Shown: positions 14,708-22,481, numbered from the stretch's first letter. The stretch is DNA of 24,239 bases from DASPXK01 sp035637315 (GCA_035637315.1 DASPXK010000232.1:1-24239), one strand, 5' to 3'. Translations and numbers: made by a program. The notes: generated from the letters alone by a model not told the origin.

Positions 14708-16222
14708 ATGTCTCGCTTCGTTCGCTGGCTGCTTCTCGCCTCCGTCGTGGGGGCTAGCCTCGGCGTTTCGCCCGCCGCCGCCCAGCAAGAAGACCCCCGC
14801 CTGTTTCCCCAGACCGGCTACCGCGTCGTCGACGACGCCTTCTGGGACTATTTTCGCCGTCGGGGCGGGATCCGGACGTTTGGGTATCCGGTCTCCAACC
14901 CGTTCGTGCTGCTCGGCTTTCGCGTCCAGGTCTTCCAGCGCGAGATCTTGCAGATGCAGCCCAACGGCTCTGTCCAGATGATGAACATCCTGGACGAGGG
15001 CCTGATGCCGTACACCAAGATCAACGGCTCGACTTTTCCGGCGCCCGACCCGGAAGTGATCAAACGCCAGCCCCAGGTGGGGACGCCCGAATACCACGTG
15101 AAGGCGCTGCAGTTCGTTAAGGACAACGCGCCCGACGTGTGGCAGGGCATGAAGGTCAATTTCTACCAGACCTTCTCCAGCAGCGTCCGTTTCGAGGAGG
15201 GGTTCCCCGACGGGAAGGGCGAGCCCGGCCTGATCCCCGGCTTCAACCTCGAGGTGTGGGGCTTGCCGACCTCCAAGCCGACACCGGATCCGACCAACGC
15301 CGGCTTCGTCTATCTCCGCTTCCAGCGCGGGATCATGCACTTCGACTCGATCACAGGCGCCACCCAGGGGCTCCTTCTGGCGGACTACGTGAAGTCGATC
15401 CTGAGCCTGCGCAACCTGCCGCCCGATCTGGACAGCCAGGCGAGGCAGAACCGCATGTACGGACAGTTCGACCCCAGGGCTGGCGGGTCTGTGAGTCGAC
15501 CGAAGGACCTCCCGGCCTCCGATCTGACCAACGCATTCCGCCGTGATCCGACCGTCTTCGTCGACCCGGGCCACGGGGGCCGGCAGATCGGGGCGTCGTT
15601 CACCTACCCAGACGGCACCACGCTCCTGGAGAAAGAGGTAAACCTGAAGGTGGCGCTGAAGCTAGCTGGGCTGCTTCGCCAGAGCGGGATCACGCCGATT
15701 CTGAGCCGAACGACGGATACCGATGTAAATAGCTCGAAGGACGTGACCGGCGATGACAAGGTGAGCTTGGCAGACGACCTGCAAGCTCGCATCAACATGG
15801 CCAACGACGCCAAGACGGACCTTATGATCTCGGTCCATTTCAACGGCGTCACCGACCCGACCAAGCGCGGCACGCAGGTCTTCTACGCCGATGGCCGGCC
15901 CTTCACCGACCGCAGTCGGGCGTTCGCCGAATTAGCCGAGGTGAGCCTGGTTAAGCTGCTCAGGGAAGCTGGCTACGAGACGATTGACCGCGGTGCGACG
16001 CCAGACAGCAGGCTACTGAGTGGCTCGCACTTCTACCTGCTCGGCCCGAGCAGCGACGTGATCAAGCGGCCCAGTGAGATGCCAAGTATCATTGGTGAGG
16101 CGCTGTACCTCACGAACGAGGACGATGCCCGTGCGCTGCGCCAGGAGAAGATCCAGGACGCCGTCGCGCGCGCGTACGCCGAGGCGATCAAGGCGTATTT
16201 CCAGAAGTTCCCGGTCGCGTAG
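14708..16222 (+). CDS. Secreted N-acetylmuramoyl-L-alanine amidase (Amidase_3) with N-terminal Chloroflexi-type repeats
   Basis: A 504-residue protein with a signal peptide (residues 1-25, ending SPAAAQ). Residues 30-235 contain two related modules: FPQTGYRV, GGIRTFGYPVSNPF and VQVFQREILQ, then a second, weaker set (VRFEEGFPD, YLRFQRGIMHF). These are common in secreted Chloroflexota proteins and are probably wall- or glycan-binding. Residues 282-504 are a zinc-dependent Amidase_3 domain: ligand H289 in FVDPGHGG, a glutamate ligand in LLEKEVNLKVALKLAGLL, ligand H377 in LMISVHFN, and the catalytic glutamate E464 in GEALYLTN. It would cleave the amide between MurNAc and L-Ala in peptidoglycan, for example in cell separation or remodelling. 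The start is supported by GGAG upstream. An insertion with a DGDD-like acidic loop (residues 338-355) separates two strands of the domain. Confidence 0.88.
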   Translation: MSRFVRWLLLASVVGASLGVSPAAAQQEDPRLFPQTGYRVVDDAFWDYFRRRGGIRTFGYPVSNPFVLLGFRVQVFQREILQMQPNGSVQMMNILDEGLMPYTKINGSTFPAPDPEVIKRQPQVGTPEYHVKALQFVKDNAPDVWQGMKVNFYQTFSSSVRFEEGFPDGKGEPGLIPGFNLEVWGLPTSKPTPDPTNAGFVYLRFQRGIMHFDSITGATQGLLLADYVKSILSLRNLPPDLDSQARQNRMYGQFDPRAGGSVSRPKDLPASDLTNAFRRDPTVFVDPGHGGRQIGASFTYPDGTTLLEKEVNLKVALKLAGLLRQSGITPILSRTTDTDVNSSKDVTGDDKVSLADDLQARINMANDAKTDLMISVHFNGVTDPTKRGTQVFYADGRPFTDRSRAFAELAEVSLVKLLREAGYETIDRGATPDSRLLSGSHFYLLGPSSDVIKRPSEMPSIIGEALYLTNEDDARALRQEKIQDAVARAYAEAIKAYFQKFPVA

Positions 16223-16230
16223 CCGCCCCA

Positions 16231-16330
16231 TCCCCTAGCCCCTTCCCCCTCAAGGAGGGAAGGGAAACGTGCGCCCCTCTCCCCTTGAGGGCCCAGAGGG
16301 AGGGGGTCTGCCAGAGGGAGAGGGGGTCTT
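16231..16330. repeat. G/C-tract palindromic repeat cluster after the amidase gene
   Basis: It begins with a CCCTTCCC/GGGAAGGG hairpin (16240-16247 with 16257-16264). A CCCCTCTCCCCTTGAGGG segment and two GAGGGAG..GGGGGTCT units (around 16297-16309 and 16314-16329) follow. The hairpins lie within 45 nt of the amidase stop and could end its transcript, but U-tracts are short. The rest of the gap to 16471 shows nothing clear except the GGAGG RBS near 16460. Confidence 0.6.
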
Positions 16331-16471
16331 TCCGCGCCGACCCCTTCGACATTTCGTACGCTGTCACCAACACGTCTGAACGAAACCGGGCGGCGGAAGC
16401 TTGCTGGTCTCGGAGCCCGGCAGCCAGAATACGGTCGGCGGCGGTCAGCCGGACCGCCCTGGAGGACCGAG

Positions 16472-16909
16472 ATGTCGGTGGATCAATCTATCGTCGAGCG
16501 AAACCGCGTCCAGCGAGAGCGACTGGTGGCGGTCGTCGGACGGCTGAGCGACGACCAACTGCGGACACCGCTGGGGGAGGACTGGACCGTGGCAGTCGCC
16601 CTGGCGCACCTCGCCTTCTGGGATCGCCGAGTCGCGTTGGCGCTGGACAGATTCGCGCGCGACCGCGGCGTGCCCGCGCCGGTGGACGTCGATCTCGTCA
16701 ACGATGCTCTACTGGCCGAATGGCTGGCCCTGCCGCCGCGGGAGGCCGCTCGCCTGGCCGTCGAGGCCGCGGAGCGAGTCGACCGAAGCGTAGAGGCTAC
16801 CAGCGCCGACCTGAGGGAGGCGCTCGTCGCTGCCGGTAGCCCGATTAGACTTGGACGCGCCGAGCATCGCCAGGCACATCTCGACCAGATCGAGCAAGCG
16901 ATCGGCTGA
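16472..16909 (+). CDS. DinB-like four-helix-bundle protein
   Basis: A 145-residue protein of the DinB/maleylpyruvate isomerase N-terminal superfamily. The three histidines expected to bind a divalent metal are present: H46 in ALAHLAFWDRR, and H132 and H136 in AEHRQAHLDQIEQ. The N-terminal pattern VAVVGRLSDDQLRTPLGEDW is typical. Family members include thiol S-transferases (bacillithiol or mycothiol dependent) and many damage- or stress-induced proteins of unknown activity; which applies here is not visible. GGAGG just upstream sets the start. It is first in a likely operon with the next two same-strand genes (gaps of 24 nt each). Confidence 0.8.
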   Translation: MSVDQSIVERNRVQRERLVAVVGRLSDDQLRTPLGEDWTVAVALAHLAFWDRRVALALDRFARDRGVPAPVDVDLVNDALLAEWLALPPREAARLAVEAAERVDRSVEATSADLREALVAAGSPIRLGRAEHRQAHLDQIEQAIG

Positions 16910-16933
16910 GGAATGAGGCATGGGGAATGAGGT

Positions 16934-18088
16934 ATGAGCGGCGCGTCGCCCGGCGCGGCCCGCCGACGACGGCCCATCTCGCCGCGCTCGCCGCTCCAGG
17001 GCCGCCAGCTCTGGCGAGTCGGCGACTGGGGCGGCGCCAGTGAGCATATCGGTCAGCGCTGGGAGACGCTCGGCGCACTGGCGCTCCAGACGATAGTCGG
17101 GCAGCCGCGGACGGGCCCAGACGGCTCGGCCTACTTGCCGCGCCGGGCGCTCGTCCTCGCGACCGAGGCGGCCCTCGCGGCCGCGGTCCAGGCGACGGGC
17201 AAGCCGCACCCCGACGCGATCCTGCTGGGCGAGATGGACGGGCAGACGGTCATGGAGCCAGTCGATTTCAAGTGGACGCTGGAGACGGCCAACCCGAAGC
17301 AGGTCGGTCGGGAAGTCCTGGCGGCCCTACTAGACGACCCGCCGCCGCTCTTGGAGACCCGGCTGGCCGAGGGTCTGGCGGACCTGTCCTCCCGCGACGG
17401 CCCGCCAGCTTACCACGACGGGATATTCCTGGCCCCGGATCATGCCGCCAACCGGGCCTTCCTGGCGCCTAGCGGACCACTCGACCCGGCCTGGGCCGTG
17501 CTCAGCCCGGTCGATCCGCTCGAGTTCTTCGAGCCGCTGCCCAGCTGGGAGATGGCGCGCGCCCTGGCGAATCTCGATCACGCCCGGATCGACTCGTTGG
17601 AGGCAGCCGAACGCTACTATCGCCTGGGAGCAGGCGTGCTCGGCGGCATCCGGCGACTTCGGAGTGGCATCTTCGGGCACCAGACAACCGAAGTCGATGG
17701 CCCGGCCGAGCTGGCTCGTCTGCGCCGTGCGCGACGCCTGATCGCCATTGGCGAGCTGATCGCCTACCTGGACCGAGCGCTCGCCGCGCAGCGCGACACG
17801 CTGGATCGTCTGGGTGAGGTCGAGCGCGCCGCCTACCCCTTCAGCCTGTTCCGCCAAGACCTGGCGGCGCGCGGCCTGGCCACTGCGGCCGGCCGCGATC
17901 GGCGCTGGGGCCATCTGTACGGTGGAGTCATGAAGGCGCTGGCGGAGCGGTACAGAGCCGAGGGCAGACGGCTTGTGGCCGAGGGCCGCAGCGATTCCGA
18001 GGCGGTCGTCCAACTTGATGCCAGCCGCGCCCGCTGGACCGCCGTTGCAAGACGGCTGCTGGAGGAGCGAGTGCCCAGCTCCACGTGA
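16934..18088 (+). CDS. Uncharacterised protein with a possible PD-(D/E)XK-like core
   Basis: A 384-residue protein that I do not recognise. Basic residues dominate the first 18 positions. Residues 75-135 show a pattern resembling PD-(D/E)XK nucleases: E78 in a helix, P93-D94 in PHPDAILLGEMDG, the D-x-K of EPVDFKWTLE (D111, K113), then Q123 in a helix. Residues 220-330 are helix-rich (RRARRLIAIGELIAYLDRAL), with PFSLFRQDLAARG near 295. The C-terminus is a long charged helix. No signal peptide or membrane segment is present. The start at ATG 16934 follows a short GAATGAGG direct repeat that may serve as RBS; 24 nt separate it from the DinB-like gene. The nuclease idea is pattern-level inference only. 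Confidence 0.65.
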   Translation: MSGASPGAARRRRPISPRSPLQGRQLWRVGDWGGASEHIGQRWETLGALALQTIVGQPRTGPDGSAYLPRRALVLATEAALAAAVQATGKPHPDAILLGEMDGQTVMEPVDFKWTLETANPKQVGREVLAALLDDPPPLLETRLAEGLADLSSRDGPPAYHDGIFLAPDHAANRAFLAPSGPLDPAWAVLSPVDPLEFFEPLPSWEMARALANLDHARIDSLEAAERYYRLGAGVLGGIRRLRSGIFGHQTTEVDGPAELARLRRARRLIAIGELIAYLDRALAAQRDTLDRLGEVERAAYPFSLFRQDLAARGLATAAGRDRRWGHLYGGVMKALAERYRAEGRRLVAEGRSDSEAVVQLDASRARWTAVARRLLEERVPSST

Positions 18089-18112
18089 CAAACGAACGAC
18101 CGGGAGGCCGCG

Positions 18113-18802
18113 ATGGGTCACGCGCTATATTTCTCTCCGGATACGTTCGGGTTTCTTGGCGAGCTGCGGGCGAACAACAACCGCGACTGGTTCTTGGCGA
18201 ACCGGGCACGCTACGAGTCGGTCGTGCGTGATCCGTTTCTCCAATTTATCGCCGACCTGGCGCCCCGCCTGGAGCGAATCAGCCCGCATCTGGTAGCCGA
18301 TCCGCGTCCCAGCGGCGGGTCCTTCATTCGGATCTTCCGAGACACGCGCTTCTCCAAAGACAAGAGCCCGTATAAGTGGCACGCCGCCGCCCATTTTCGC
18401 CACGTCAAGGGCAAAGACATCCACGCGCCGGGCTTCTACTTACACCTGGAGCCACGCCAGGTCTTCGCCGCCAACGGCCTCTGGCACCCCGACCCGCCGA
18501 CGCTCGCCAGGATTCGCGAGGCGATCGTCGCGAGCCCAGCCAGATGGGAGCGCGCCCTCTCGAACAAGCCATTCAAGAGCCAGTGGACGCTTGAGGGGGA
18601 GAAGCTCAAACGCCCGCCGGCCGGCTATGACCCGAGCCATCCATTGATCGAGGACCTGAAACGCAAGGACTTCATCTCGAGCCTGCCATTCACGGAGGCC
18701 CAGGCCTGCGCTGACGATTTTCTAGACCGCTTCGTCGACAGCTGCCAGGCAGCCAGCCCGTTCATACAGTTCCTCACGCGGGCTGTCGGATTAGAGTGGT
18801 GA
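18113..18802 (+). CDS. DUF2461 family protein
   Basis: A 229-residue protein matching the DUF2461/TIGR02453 family along its length. The characteristic segments are FLGELRANNNRDWFLANRAR near the N-terminus, FIRIFRDTRFSKDKSPYKWH (residues 71-90), GFYLHLEP and GLWHPDPPTLARIREAI. No biochemical function is established for this family. It has no signal peptide and is probably cytosolic. A GGGAGG RBS precedes the ATG. The gene is 24 nt downstream of the uncharacterised gene and probably co-transcribed with it and the DinB-like gene. Confidence 0.88.
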   Translation: MGHALYFSPDTFGFLGELRANNNRDWFLANRARYESVVRDPFLQFIADLAPRLERISPHLVADPRPSGGSFIRIFRDTRFSKDKSPYKWHAAAHFRHVKGKDIHAPGFYLHLEPRQVFAANGLWHPDPPTLARIREAIVASPARWERALSNKPFKSQWTLEGEKLKRPPAGYDPSHPLIEDLKRKDFISSLPFTEAQACADDFLDRFVDSCQAASPFIQFLTRAVGLEW

Positions 18803-18811
18803 GACGCTGCC

Positions 18812-18900
18812 CACCCCTCCCCCAGCCCCTCCCTGATGCGGACAGGGGAGGCGGGCCCGGTTCCCCCTCTCCGCATCGGGGAGGGGGTTAGAGGGAGGGG
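18812..18900. repeat. Imperfect inverted repeat with CCCCTCCC...GATGCGGA arms
   Basis: The left arm (18814-18842, ending CCCTGATGCGGA) and right arm (18870-18900, starting TCCGCATCGGGGAGGGGG) are roughly 30-nt imperfect reverse complements around a second G/C-tract pair. It lies between the convergent DUF2461 and M1-peptidase genes. The peptidase stop codon (18888-18890) is inside the right arm. Confidence 0.75.
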
Positions 18901-20534
18901 TTGAAGGCTACGGCCACGCGGCGCGCTCGCTCGAAAATCACCCCCTCATGGTTCCAGACTCGAGCCAGCAGGACGTACTCGCCTGGCTCGACTCCGGACA
19001 GGTCCACCGTCACGGCGTTCTGCGGACCGCTCGCCAGCAAGCGGTCATCCAGCCAGAGCTCGACCTGCGTGACTGGGAAATCGGCCCCCACGAACAGATA
19101 GGCCGAGCCGCGCCAGGGCCCGGGTGGCGTCTCCAGCGTCCAGGCTTGCGGAGTCGGGTAGCGAAACGCCGCGTAGCTGAAGAACTCGGCGAACAGCGGG
19201 TTGAGGTTGGCGGATGTGGCCGATTGGGCGAGATCGAGAAACGCCCGCGGGCTGGCGACGTGGTCGTGGTAGGTAGCCACGTACGACCGCAGCAGCTCGC
19301 CGAACGCGGTGTCGCCGAGACGGCCGCGCAGGGCATCCAGGAAGCGCGCGCCCTTACGATAGACGATCGTAAAGTAGGGCCCGTCCGATGAGAAATCGTT
19401 GATGCTGCTGTCGACCGGCCCGCCCCCGGCGCGGGCCTCACGCTCGGCCGCGCCGCCGGTGACGGAACGGTCCAGGACGCCTTGCACGAGATCTGGGCGA
19501 ACCTCGGCGTAGTACAGGACCGGGACGTAGGTCGCGAGAGCCTCGTCGAGCCAGGGGTCGGCGATCTGGTCGTTGCCAACCCAGCTATAGAACCACTGGT
19601 GGGCGATCTCGTGAGCAAGCAGGAAGTCCAACCCGGCCGGCGCGCCGATCTGCGCCGACAGCATGACCAGGGCCGGATACTCAAGGCCACCGTAGCTGGC
19701 CGGCAGGTCTACCTCGGCGATGGCCAGCGAGGGGTACGGGTAAGCGCCGAAGTGCTCCCCATACCAGCTCACCAGATCCGCCCCACTCTCAGCCCACTGC
19801 TGGGCCCTGGCCGCCGTCAGGGCGTAGGCGTTGACGGTGGTAGCCCCCGTCTGCACCGATCGGACCGCGTAGCCGGTTGAGCCAGCGATCGCGAAGTCAC
19901 GGACCCCGTGGGCGATGAAGCGCCAGCGTAGATCGTCTCGCTCGACGAGCTGACCCGTAGCGGCCAGCTCCAGCGGCCGACTTGTCGTGATGGTCACGTC
20001 ATAGTCAGCCGCCGCGCTGAAGAAGGCATCGCCGACGTCGACGAACTGGCGTCGGTCCCAGTCGCCGCGGTGCACCGCCAGGATCGGGTACCAGCTCCCC
20101 AGCGCCACTGCGCGGGGCGTATCCGACAGTCGCTCGGCGCGGCGCGGCAGATTGATGGCGTAGCGCAATTCGATCTCTGTGGAGGAGCCTGGAGCCAGCG
20201 GGGCGCCAAGCGGCACCTCCAGGACGCTGCCGTCGATTCGGGCCTCACGCGCCTGGCTGTCCACCGCGCTGCTCTCCAGTCTGAGCCCACCCACGATTGA
20301 CGGGTAAGCCCTGAACACGGCGCTCTCCAGCGGCTTCCCGACCGCGTTCTTGAAACTGACGACCTGCCTGGCCCTCAGGGCTGCCCCATCGACGTCGAGC
20401 GTCGCGTCGATTCGGTAGGTCGGCAGGGTCTGCGCCTGGGCGGCGTGCGGGAGGACTGTCGCCCCAACCAGCAAGCCGAGCAAAAGCGCGAAGGCGAGGG
20501 TCAGGTTTGGTACGGCCAAGCGTCGATAGAGCAT
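18888..20534 (-). CDS. Secreted M1-family (gluzincin) metallopeptidase
   Basis: A 548-residue protein. A signal peptide (hydrophobic residues 9-27, then AAQAQ) is followed by an N-terminal beta-sandwich (residues 38-235), as in M1 aminopeptidases. The catalytic domain has the zinc motif HEIAH at 308-312 and the third ligand E331 in WLDEALATY, with the correct HEXXH-x18-E spacing. GGLEYPALVML just before it takes the place of the GAMEN exopeptidase motif. The G-A-M-E-N sequence is not conserved, so aminopeptidase specificity is uncertain. A C-terminal beta domain (about 470-548) ends near the surface-protein-like VTVDLSGVEPGEYVLLARV. No strong Shine-Dalgarno precedes the ATG. It is expected outside the membrane. 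The last codons overlap the repeat at 18812-18900. Confidence 0.85.
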   Translation of the reverse strand: MLYRRLAVPNLTLAFALLLGLLVGATVLPHAAQAQTLPTYRIDATLDVDGAALRARQVVSFKNAVGKPLESAVFRAYPSIVGGLRLESSAVDSQAREARIDGSVLEVPLGAPLAPGSSTEIELRYAINLPRRAERLSDTPRAVALGSWYPILAVHRGDWDRRQFVDVGDAFFSAAADYDVTITTSRPLELAATGQLVERDDLRWRFIAHGVRDFAIAGSTGYAVRSVQTGATTVNAYALTAARAQQWAESGADLVSWYGEHFGAYPYPSLAIAEVDLPASYGGLEYPALVMLSAQIGAPAGLDFLLAHEIAHQWFYSWVGNDQIADPWLDEALATYVPVLYYAEVRPDLVQGVLDRSVTGGAAEREARAGGGPVDSSINDFSSDGPYFTIVYRKGARFLDALRGRLGDTAFGELLRSYVATYHDHVASPRAFLDLAQSATSANLNPLFAEFFSYAAFRYPTPQAWTLETPPGPWRGSAYLFVGADFPVTQVELWLDDRLLASGPQNAVTVDLSGVEPGEYVLLARVWNHEGVIFERARRVAVAFNPSL

Positions 20535-20546
20535 TTTGGCGCCGGG

Positions 20547-20577
20547 ATTGTCCGACCCGACGCGGGCGGATTGTCAA
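20547..20577 (-). promoter_or_regulatory. Possible promoter of the M1 peptidase gene
   Basis: On the minus strand a perfect TTGACA (20577-20572) is followed after 19 nt by GACAAT (20552-20547), which matches TATAAT at four of six positions. The spacer is longer than the ideal 17 nt. A start near 20540 would leave almost no leader, which fits the missing Shine-Dalgarno. Confidence 0.25.
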
Positions 20578-20639
20578 GGACGACAACCCGTGCCCAGCCC
20601 GAGAGTGCTTTTCACCGCAGTGGCTCCCCAGTCGTGCTG

Positions 20640-20695
20640 GCCCTCACCCCCTACCCCCTCTCCCAAGTTTGGGAGAGGGGGTAGGGGGTGAGGGC
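20640..20695. repeat. Perfect 27-bp-arm palindromic repeat
   Basis: Arms 20640-20666 and 20669-20695 are exact reverse complements around a 2-nt centre, so this is a near-perfect 56-nt palindrome. The centre CCCAAGTTTGGG and the end GGGGGTGAGGG match the repeats flanking thiO, so it is the same family. It lies between the divergent M1 peptidase gene and the thiamin riboswitch. Confidence 0.9.
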
Positions 20696-20865
20696 GAAGC
20701 AGCGCCGCCGTCTTCGGGTTCAGCCTGTTCGGCGACCCGCCGTGCGACGCGCTCGACCCGTGGCCTCCGCTTGACCAGCCGTCGCCGGGGCCCGTACCAT
20801 GTAGTCGCAGGGGCCGGTCGACTGGCCGCCCGGCGACAAGTGAAGATGGCTCGGGGACATTCTGC

Positions 20866-20949
20866 TAGGGGAGCCATTGGCTGAGAGCTCGCCGTGTGCG
20901 AGCAACCCTTTGAACCTGACCAGGTTAGAACCTGCGAAGGGAAGCGGCG
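20866..20949 (+). promoter_or_regulatory. TPP riboswitch (THI box) aptamer
   Basis: The conserved thiamin pyrophosphate aptamer is readable. GGGGAGCC (20868-20874) and GGCTGAGAG (20879-20887) form the pyrimidine-sensing P2/P3 side. ACCCTTTGAACCTGA (20905-20919) and GGTTAGAACCTGCGAAGGGA, ending at 20942, form the P4/P5 pyrophosphate-sensing side. Between them GCTCGCCGTGTGCGAGC makes the variable P3 stem. It lies about 100 nt before the thiG start and should repress thiG-thiE-thiS when thiamin pyrophosphate is abundant. Confidence 0.92.
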
Positions 20950-20977
20950 ACCGAGTGCCCCGCAGAGCGGGGTCGAG

Positions 20978-21006
20978 GGGCCGCTTCGCTCAGCGTGAAG
21001 CGGCCC
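20978..21006 (+). terminator. Riboswitch expression-platform hairpin (terminator-like)
   Basis: A perfect 10-bp stem, GGGCCGCTTC (20978-20987) with GAAGCGGCCC (20997-21006), has a 9-nt loop and is followed by TACTTGTG, which holds only a weak U content. Its left arm, GCCGCTTC (20980-20987), can instead pair with GAAGCGGC (20941-20948) at the aptamer's 3' end. The two pairings exclude each other. A smaller hairpin, CCCCGC/GCGGGG (20958-20972), lies between. Confidence 0.55.
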
Positions 21007-21044
21007 TACTTGTGCCACAGCGCCGAGCGAGGAGGAGGTGAACC

Positions 21045-21818
21045 GTGGACGACGCTCTTGAGATCGCGGGCAAGCGGTTCCGCTCCCGCCTGATTATGGG
21101 TACGGGCAAGTGGCGGACTGCCGATGAGATGCGGGCCTCGTTCGAGGCAGCCCAGACCGAGATGATCACCGTCGCGATTCGTCGCCTCGACCTGGATGAC
21201 CCGAGCAAGAAGACGCTGCTCGACGAGATCGACTGGACACGCTACGCCGTCCTGCCCAACACGGCCGGCTGCGACACCGTCGCAGATGCGCTGCGCACAG
21301 CCCGGCTCGGCCGCGAGCTGACCGGCTCCAGCTGGGTCAAGCTGGAGGTTGTCGCCGATCCGAAGTACCTGTGGCCGGATCCCGTGGGCACGCTCGAGGC
21401 GGCCCGTCTGCTCATCGAGGATGGCTTCGTCGTGCTGCCCTACACGACCGACGACCCGATTCTGGCCAAACGTCTCGAGGAGGTCGGCTGCGCGACGGTG
21501 ATGCCGCTCGCCTCGCCGATCGGCTCCGGCCAGGGCATCCCCTACTTTGGCCGAATCAAGGTCATCATCGAGCAGGCCAGCGTGCCCGTGGTGGTCGACG
21601 CCGGCCTGGGGGTGCCGTCTGACGCGGCGATCGCGATGGAGCTCGGAGCGGACGCATGCCTGGTGAACACGGCCATCGCTCAGGCGAGCAGTCCGCCCCT
21701 GATGGCCACGGCCTTCGCCGAGGCCGTGCGGGCCGGACGAAACGGCTTCCTGGCCGGCCGCATCCCCAAGAAGGAGTACGCCACCGCCTCGAGCCCACTC
21801 GAGGGCGTCGTGCGGTGA
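21045..21818 (+). CDS. thiG: Thiazole synthase ThiG
   Basis: A 257-residue TIM-barrel enzyme. It condenses 1-deoxy-D-xylulose 5-phosphate, dehydroglycine and the sulfur of ThiS thiocarboxylate into the thiazole phosphate carboxylate. The Schiff-base lysine is K99 in SSWVKLEVVAD. Other family blocks are SRLIMGTGKW (14-23), PNTAGC (71-76), YTTDDPILAKRLEEVGC (133-149) and MPLASPIGSGQGI (153-165). VVVDAGLG and VNTAIAQA follow in the phosphate-binding region. The GTG start at 21045 has a strong RBS, GGAGGAGGTG, at 21031-21040. It is the first gene after the TPP riboswitch. Its stop overlaps the thiE GTG start by 4 nt (GTGA), which implies translational coupling. Dehydroglycine presumably comes from ThiO, encoded 16 kb away. 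Confidence 0.96.
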   Translation: MDDALEIAGKRFRSRLIMGTGKWRTADEMRASFEAAQTEMITVAIRRLDLDDPSKKTLLDEIDWTRYAVLPNTAGCDTVADALRTARLGRELTGSSWVKLEVVADPKYLWPDPVGTLEAARLLIEDGFVVLPYTTDDPILAKRLEEVGCATVMPLASPIGSGQGIPYFGRIKVIIEQASVPVVVDAGLGVPSDAAIAMELGADACLVNTAIAQASSPPLMATAFAEAVRAGRNGFLAGRIPKKEYATASSPLEGVVR

Positions 21819-22480
21819 CCGAGCCCCGGCCTTGCCTGCCGGTCCCAATCGTCATGCTCGTCACCGACCGCACGCGCTGCGGCCAGCGGCGGCTGGAGGA
21901 CGTGATCGGGGCGGCGGTCGAGGGAGGTGTGAACGTCGTCCAGGTGCGCGAGAAAGATCTGTCCGGCGGCGAACTGTTCAGGCTCGTCGAGCGCGTGCTG
22001 TCCGTCGTCGGCACACGCGCCTTGGTGCTCGTCAACGATCGGCTGGACGTGGCCCTGGCGGCGGGTGCGGACGGCGTCCAGCTCGGGTCGGCGGCCTTGC
22101 CGACAGAGGCGGCCCGCCAGGTGGCTTCGCGCCTGCTGCTGGGACGTTCGGTCCACGACCTTGGCTGCGCCGTCGAGGCCACCGCGGAAGGGGCCGACCT
22201 GTTGGTGGTCGGCTCCATCTTCGCCTCGCCTTCGCATCCAGCACTCCTCCCAGCCGGCCCGCCGCTGCTGCGCAAGATCGCCTCGGCCGTCCAGCTCCCA
22301 CTGGTCGGCATCGGTGGCATCACAGCCGCTAACGCGGCCCAGGTGATCGGCGCGGGCTCCAGCGGGGTGGCGGTGATTAGCGAGATCCTCGATGCCTTCG
22401 ACCCACGCGAGGCGACTCGCAGGCTGGCGTCAGCGGTCCACGCCGCCTGGCCAACAACCCCGCTCCACAAGCGCCACTGA
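21815..22480 (+). CDS. thiE: Thiamine-phosphate synthase ThiE
   Basis: A 221-residue TIM-barrel enzyme joining hydroxymethylpyrimidine diphosphate to thiazole phosphate to give thiamin phosphate. Family motifs are VVQVREKDLSGGEL (residues 41-54, pyrophosphate-binding), VLVNDRLDVALAAGADGVQL (71-90), GRSVHD (110-115, canonical GxSxH), VVGSIFASPSHP (131-142, the flap-like TPTKP region in diverged form) and LVGIGGIT (163-170). The start is the GTG at 21815, whose GTGA overlaps the thiG stop; an upstream start would run through the thiG coding sequence. One nucleotide separates the thiE stop from the next ATG, so thiG, thiE and the fusion ORF are one translationally coupled unit. The conserved TPTK segment reads SPSHP here, so this is a somewhat divergent ThiE or TenI-like paralogue; I favour ThiE. 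Confidence 0.88.
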   Translation: MTEPRPCLPVPIVMLVTDRTRCGQRRLEDVIGAAVEGGVNVVQVREKDLSGGELFRLVERVLSVVGTRALVLVNDRLDVALAAGADGVQLGSAALPTEAARQVASRLLLGRSVHDLGCAVEATAEGADLLVVGSIFASPSHPALLPAGPPLLRKIASAVQLPLVGIGGITAANAAQVIGAGSSGVAVISEILDAFDPREATRRLASAVHAAWPTTPLHKRH

Positions 22481-22481
22481 C

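Noticed and set aside
14696..15574. Minus-strand ORF of about 290 codons opposite the amidase
   Set aside because: It is antisense to the conserved N-terminal modules and amidase domain and has no motif of its own.
17330..18121. Minus-strand ORF opposite the uncharacterised protein
   Set aside because: I considered it because the plus-strand protein is also unknown. The plus-strand frame has the better spacing to its operon neighbours and a protein-like pattern, so I kept that one.
22392..22481. Longer start for the ThiS-M20 ORF
   Set aside because: The frame is open upstream, but that stretch is the thiE coding end. The ThiS domain begins exactly at the ATG at 22482.
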